In this document: positions 62,520 through 64,000 of the stretch, piece after piece | Position numbering within the stretch: position 1 is the stretch's first letter | Layout: every line of letters starts with the position of its first letter | From: Bacteroidales bacterium Phil6 | GTDB lineage: Bacteria; Bacteroidota; Bacteroidia; Bacteroidales; F082 | DNA: 64,000 nt | Assembly: GCA_002633315.1 (NCBI GenBank) | Contig: NWBN01000027.1 | Span: 1 to 64,000 of the forward strand | Reading direction: 5' to 3' | Notes under the pieces: generated by a model | Database searches by the model: none | The model's input: only the letters and a program-made list of their open reading frames with translations | Told to the model about the DNA's origin: nothing | Made by a program: the position numbers and the translations under genes

Positions 62520-63803
62520 TTAGTTGTTGGTGATACTTTTTAATTCATATATTTTTTTGAGCCATTCGAGCTCATGAATAGATTTGTCAAGTCTGGCATT
62601 TGTCTCATTGGTGATGTCTTTCAGCAACTCACTCATGGTAATGATGCCGTTTTGCCATTTCGACTCGGAAGCTATTCTTATTTTAGTCCTAAGTTCTATG
62701 ATACGGTCATCATCCTGCATAATTTCCAACATTTGATTTATCGCCGCATTTGTCTGTGACTGTTGAAGATTATTTTCATAAATAAAACGTTCCTTCTGCA
62801 CATTCACCATGTTTTTGTTCACTTCTATATTGCGAATATTGTTCTTTTTGGTATAAAATGAATATACATTCCATTGAAATCTCAGTCCCACTATATAGTT
62901 CCAACTCCATTGATAATGCAACATGTCTTCAAACATATTGAATCCCGGGTAGCCATAAAGTCCCTGGGCGAAGAAACTGAATTTAGGCATTACAGCAGTA
63001 TTGGAAATTTTTTTCTGAATTTCCAAAGCAGACAATCGGGCATCAAACAATTTAAGTTCCGGTCTGAGGATCTGCCTTGTCGAAGGTACCGGAACAGCAG
63101 GTTTCTCAAAAACAGCTGTCTCTTGAATGTCAATGCCTGTCATCAACGAAAGAATCTTGATATAAGCATTCATGGATGATTTGATACGAGTTATATACTG
63201 CTGATTTGCAAGTAATTCTGCTTCAATAAGATTAAGATCGTTTTCTGCAGCCACACCATTTGCCGCCCCTGTTGCAATAACGTTTCTGTTCTCCTCCAGC
63301 AATTTCTCTCTCAGTCTCGCCTGTTTTTCCTGTTCTTTCAGCGTCAAGATGCCGAAATATATCTGATTGATACGTTCTTCGAGAGCATAAAGGTCTGTTT
63401 CGTTGCTCAATTTCTTAACCTCCATATCAGCCATCTCTGCTTCTTTCTTAGCTTTTGTATATCCACCATCCCATATTATCTGACTAACATCCAACGACAC
63501 ACGATACTGGTCTTTATGAAGTGGATTGAGAGAAATGCCAACCATCTCAAAAACATTAGTCATTTCATCAGGAAATGATACCACATCATTTTGATAACTT
63601 GCCTGTCCCGAAAGAGTTATCTGCGGAAGCCATGCCCTTTTGGCATTAACTATATTGTATTCAGCCAATTTCTCAATCAGTTCATATTGTTTGATAAGAG
63701 GATAATTTTCTCTTGCCATAGTCTGACAGTCTTCCAAGGTGTACTGCGCATAAACACAACGGCAAAGCAACAGCGCAACGATGATTGAAATACATTTCTT
63801 CAT
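62520..63803 (-). CDS. TolC-family outer-membrane efflux protein
   Basis: 427 residues with a signal peptide (CVYAQ). Two repeats of long periplasmic helices and barrel strands typical of the OEP family; YTLEDCQTMARENYPLIKQYE is the usual opening and NLQQSQTNAAINQMLE is in the second repeat. It provides the exit duct of the efflux system. Its ATG overlaps the TetR stop (ATGA), and an AAGGAGG box lies 8 nt before the start. Confidence 0.93.
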   Translation of the reverse strand: MKKCISIIVALLLCRCVYAQYTLEDCQTMARENYPLIKQYELIEKLAEYNIVNAKRAWLPQITLSGQASYQNDVVSFPDEMTNVFEMVGISLNPLHKDQYRVSLDVSQIIWDGGYTKAKKEAEMADMEVKKLSNETDLYALEERINQIYFGILTLKEQEKQARLREKLLEENRNVIATGAANGVAAENDLNLIEAELLANQQYITRIKSSMNAYIKILSLMTGIDIQETAVFEKPAVPVPSTRQILRPELKLFDARLSALEIQKKISNTAVMPKFSFFAQGLYGYPGFNMFEDMLHYQWSWNYIVGLRFQWNVYSFYTKKNNIRNIEVNKNMVNVQKERFIYENNLQQSQTNAAINQMLEIMQDDDRIIELRTKIRIASESKWQNGIITMSELLKDITNETNARLDKSIHELEWLKKIYELKSITNN

Positions 63804-64000
63804 TTTGTCAACCTCCTTGTTATCGTTTCAATAATTTCCTTTTTACGATTCTCAATAAACTCATTCTTGTCAAATCCGACTCCCGGCATCACCCCTATTA
63901 CTACAGGAGCCATCACCTGACTTATTATGTTTAATGACAGAATGTCAATAATAAGATTCGGCAAAGAGATAAAATTGATTTTTCCTTCATTGGAAGCAGT
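63800..64000 (-). CDS. TetR-family regulator, C-terminal 66 residues
   Basis: The frame is open from the window end to a TGA at 63800-63802. Residues read LPNLIIDILSLNIISQVMAP and end IETITRRLTK, the ligand-domain end of a TetR-type protein. Its overlap with the tolC-like gene places it first in the operon, as an autoregulated efflux repressor would be. The DNA-binding part lies outside the window, so the family call rests on the last helices and context (E. coli CecR regulates ybhGFSR). Confidence 0.6.
   Translation of the reverse strand, partial: TASNEGKINFISLPNLIIDILSLNIISQVMAPVVIGVMPGVGFDKNEFIENRKKEIIETITRRLTK

Overview
The window looks like chromosomal DNA of a low-GC member of the Bacteroidales that carries a type IX secretion system (T9SS). 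The basis is the porP-porK-porL-porM-porN (SprF/GldKLMN) set, a PorW/SprE-type TPR lipoprotein, T9SS C-terminal sorting domains on two cargo proteins, repeated promoter -7 boxes of the Bacteroidota form TAnnTTTG, and a housekeeping gene set typical of that order. No genus can be fixed from the sequence alone.

Layout. 1-7.1 kb (minus strand): a surface/secretion accessory cluster with a membrane TPR-HTH regulator, a DUF3244-like small protein, a large C13-peptidase-like T9SS cargo and an FG-GAP/VCBS cargo cut by the window edge. 7.7-14.4 kb: housekeeping genes (thiL, a CAT tRNA, a HAD phosphatase, dusB, an unknown conserved protein, recG). 14.7-17.8 kb: a four-gene lipoprotein/envelope operon preceded by a candidate structured RNA. 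18.3-28.9 kb (minus): porN, porM, porL, porK and porP, then rseP, an M23 peptidase, an acyltransferase and dnaX. 29.2-42.7 kb (plus): porW, a small membrane protein, folE, a BI-1 family protein, fabD, an S41 protease, DUF177-rpmF, pheT, a sigma-54 activator, lptE, a TPR-like protein and secG. 43.1-45.1 kb: groS-groL. 45.8-52.5 kb: a putative DNA-binding protein, a YfcC-type transporter with sdaA and thpR, tRNA-Gln and rnr. 52.5-55.4 kb: an accessory patch with short repeats, a possible IS remnant and a second copy of the FG-GAP cargo. 55.4-57.5 kb: purE, a rhomboid protease and tsaB. 57.7-64 kb (minus): a YbhGFSR-like drug efflux operon with TolC and a TetR regulator that runs off the end.

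How it fits together. PorK/L/M/N/P and PorW build the T9SS. The C13-like protease and the two FG-GAP proteins are likely clients, since they carry signal peptides and (where visible) PNP-type sorting domains. The two FG-GAP genes are nearly identical in DNA and lie inverted about 52 kb apart. The leaders of the C13 gene and of the second FG-GAP gene share a 9-codon ORF followed directly by a conserved hairpin. That shared leader is the most interesting undescribed feature I could find. A second candidate is a nested multi-helix RNA with its own promoter at 17.9-18.17 kb. A family of about 120-nt palindromic intergenic elements is scattered through the window.
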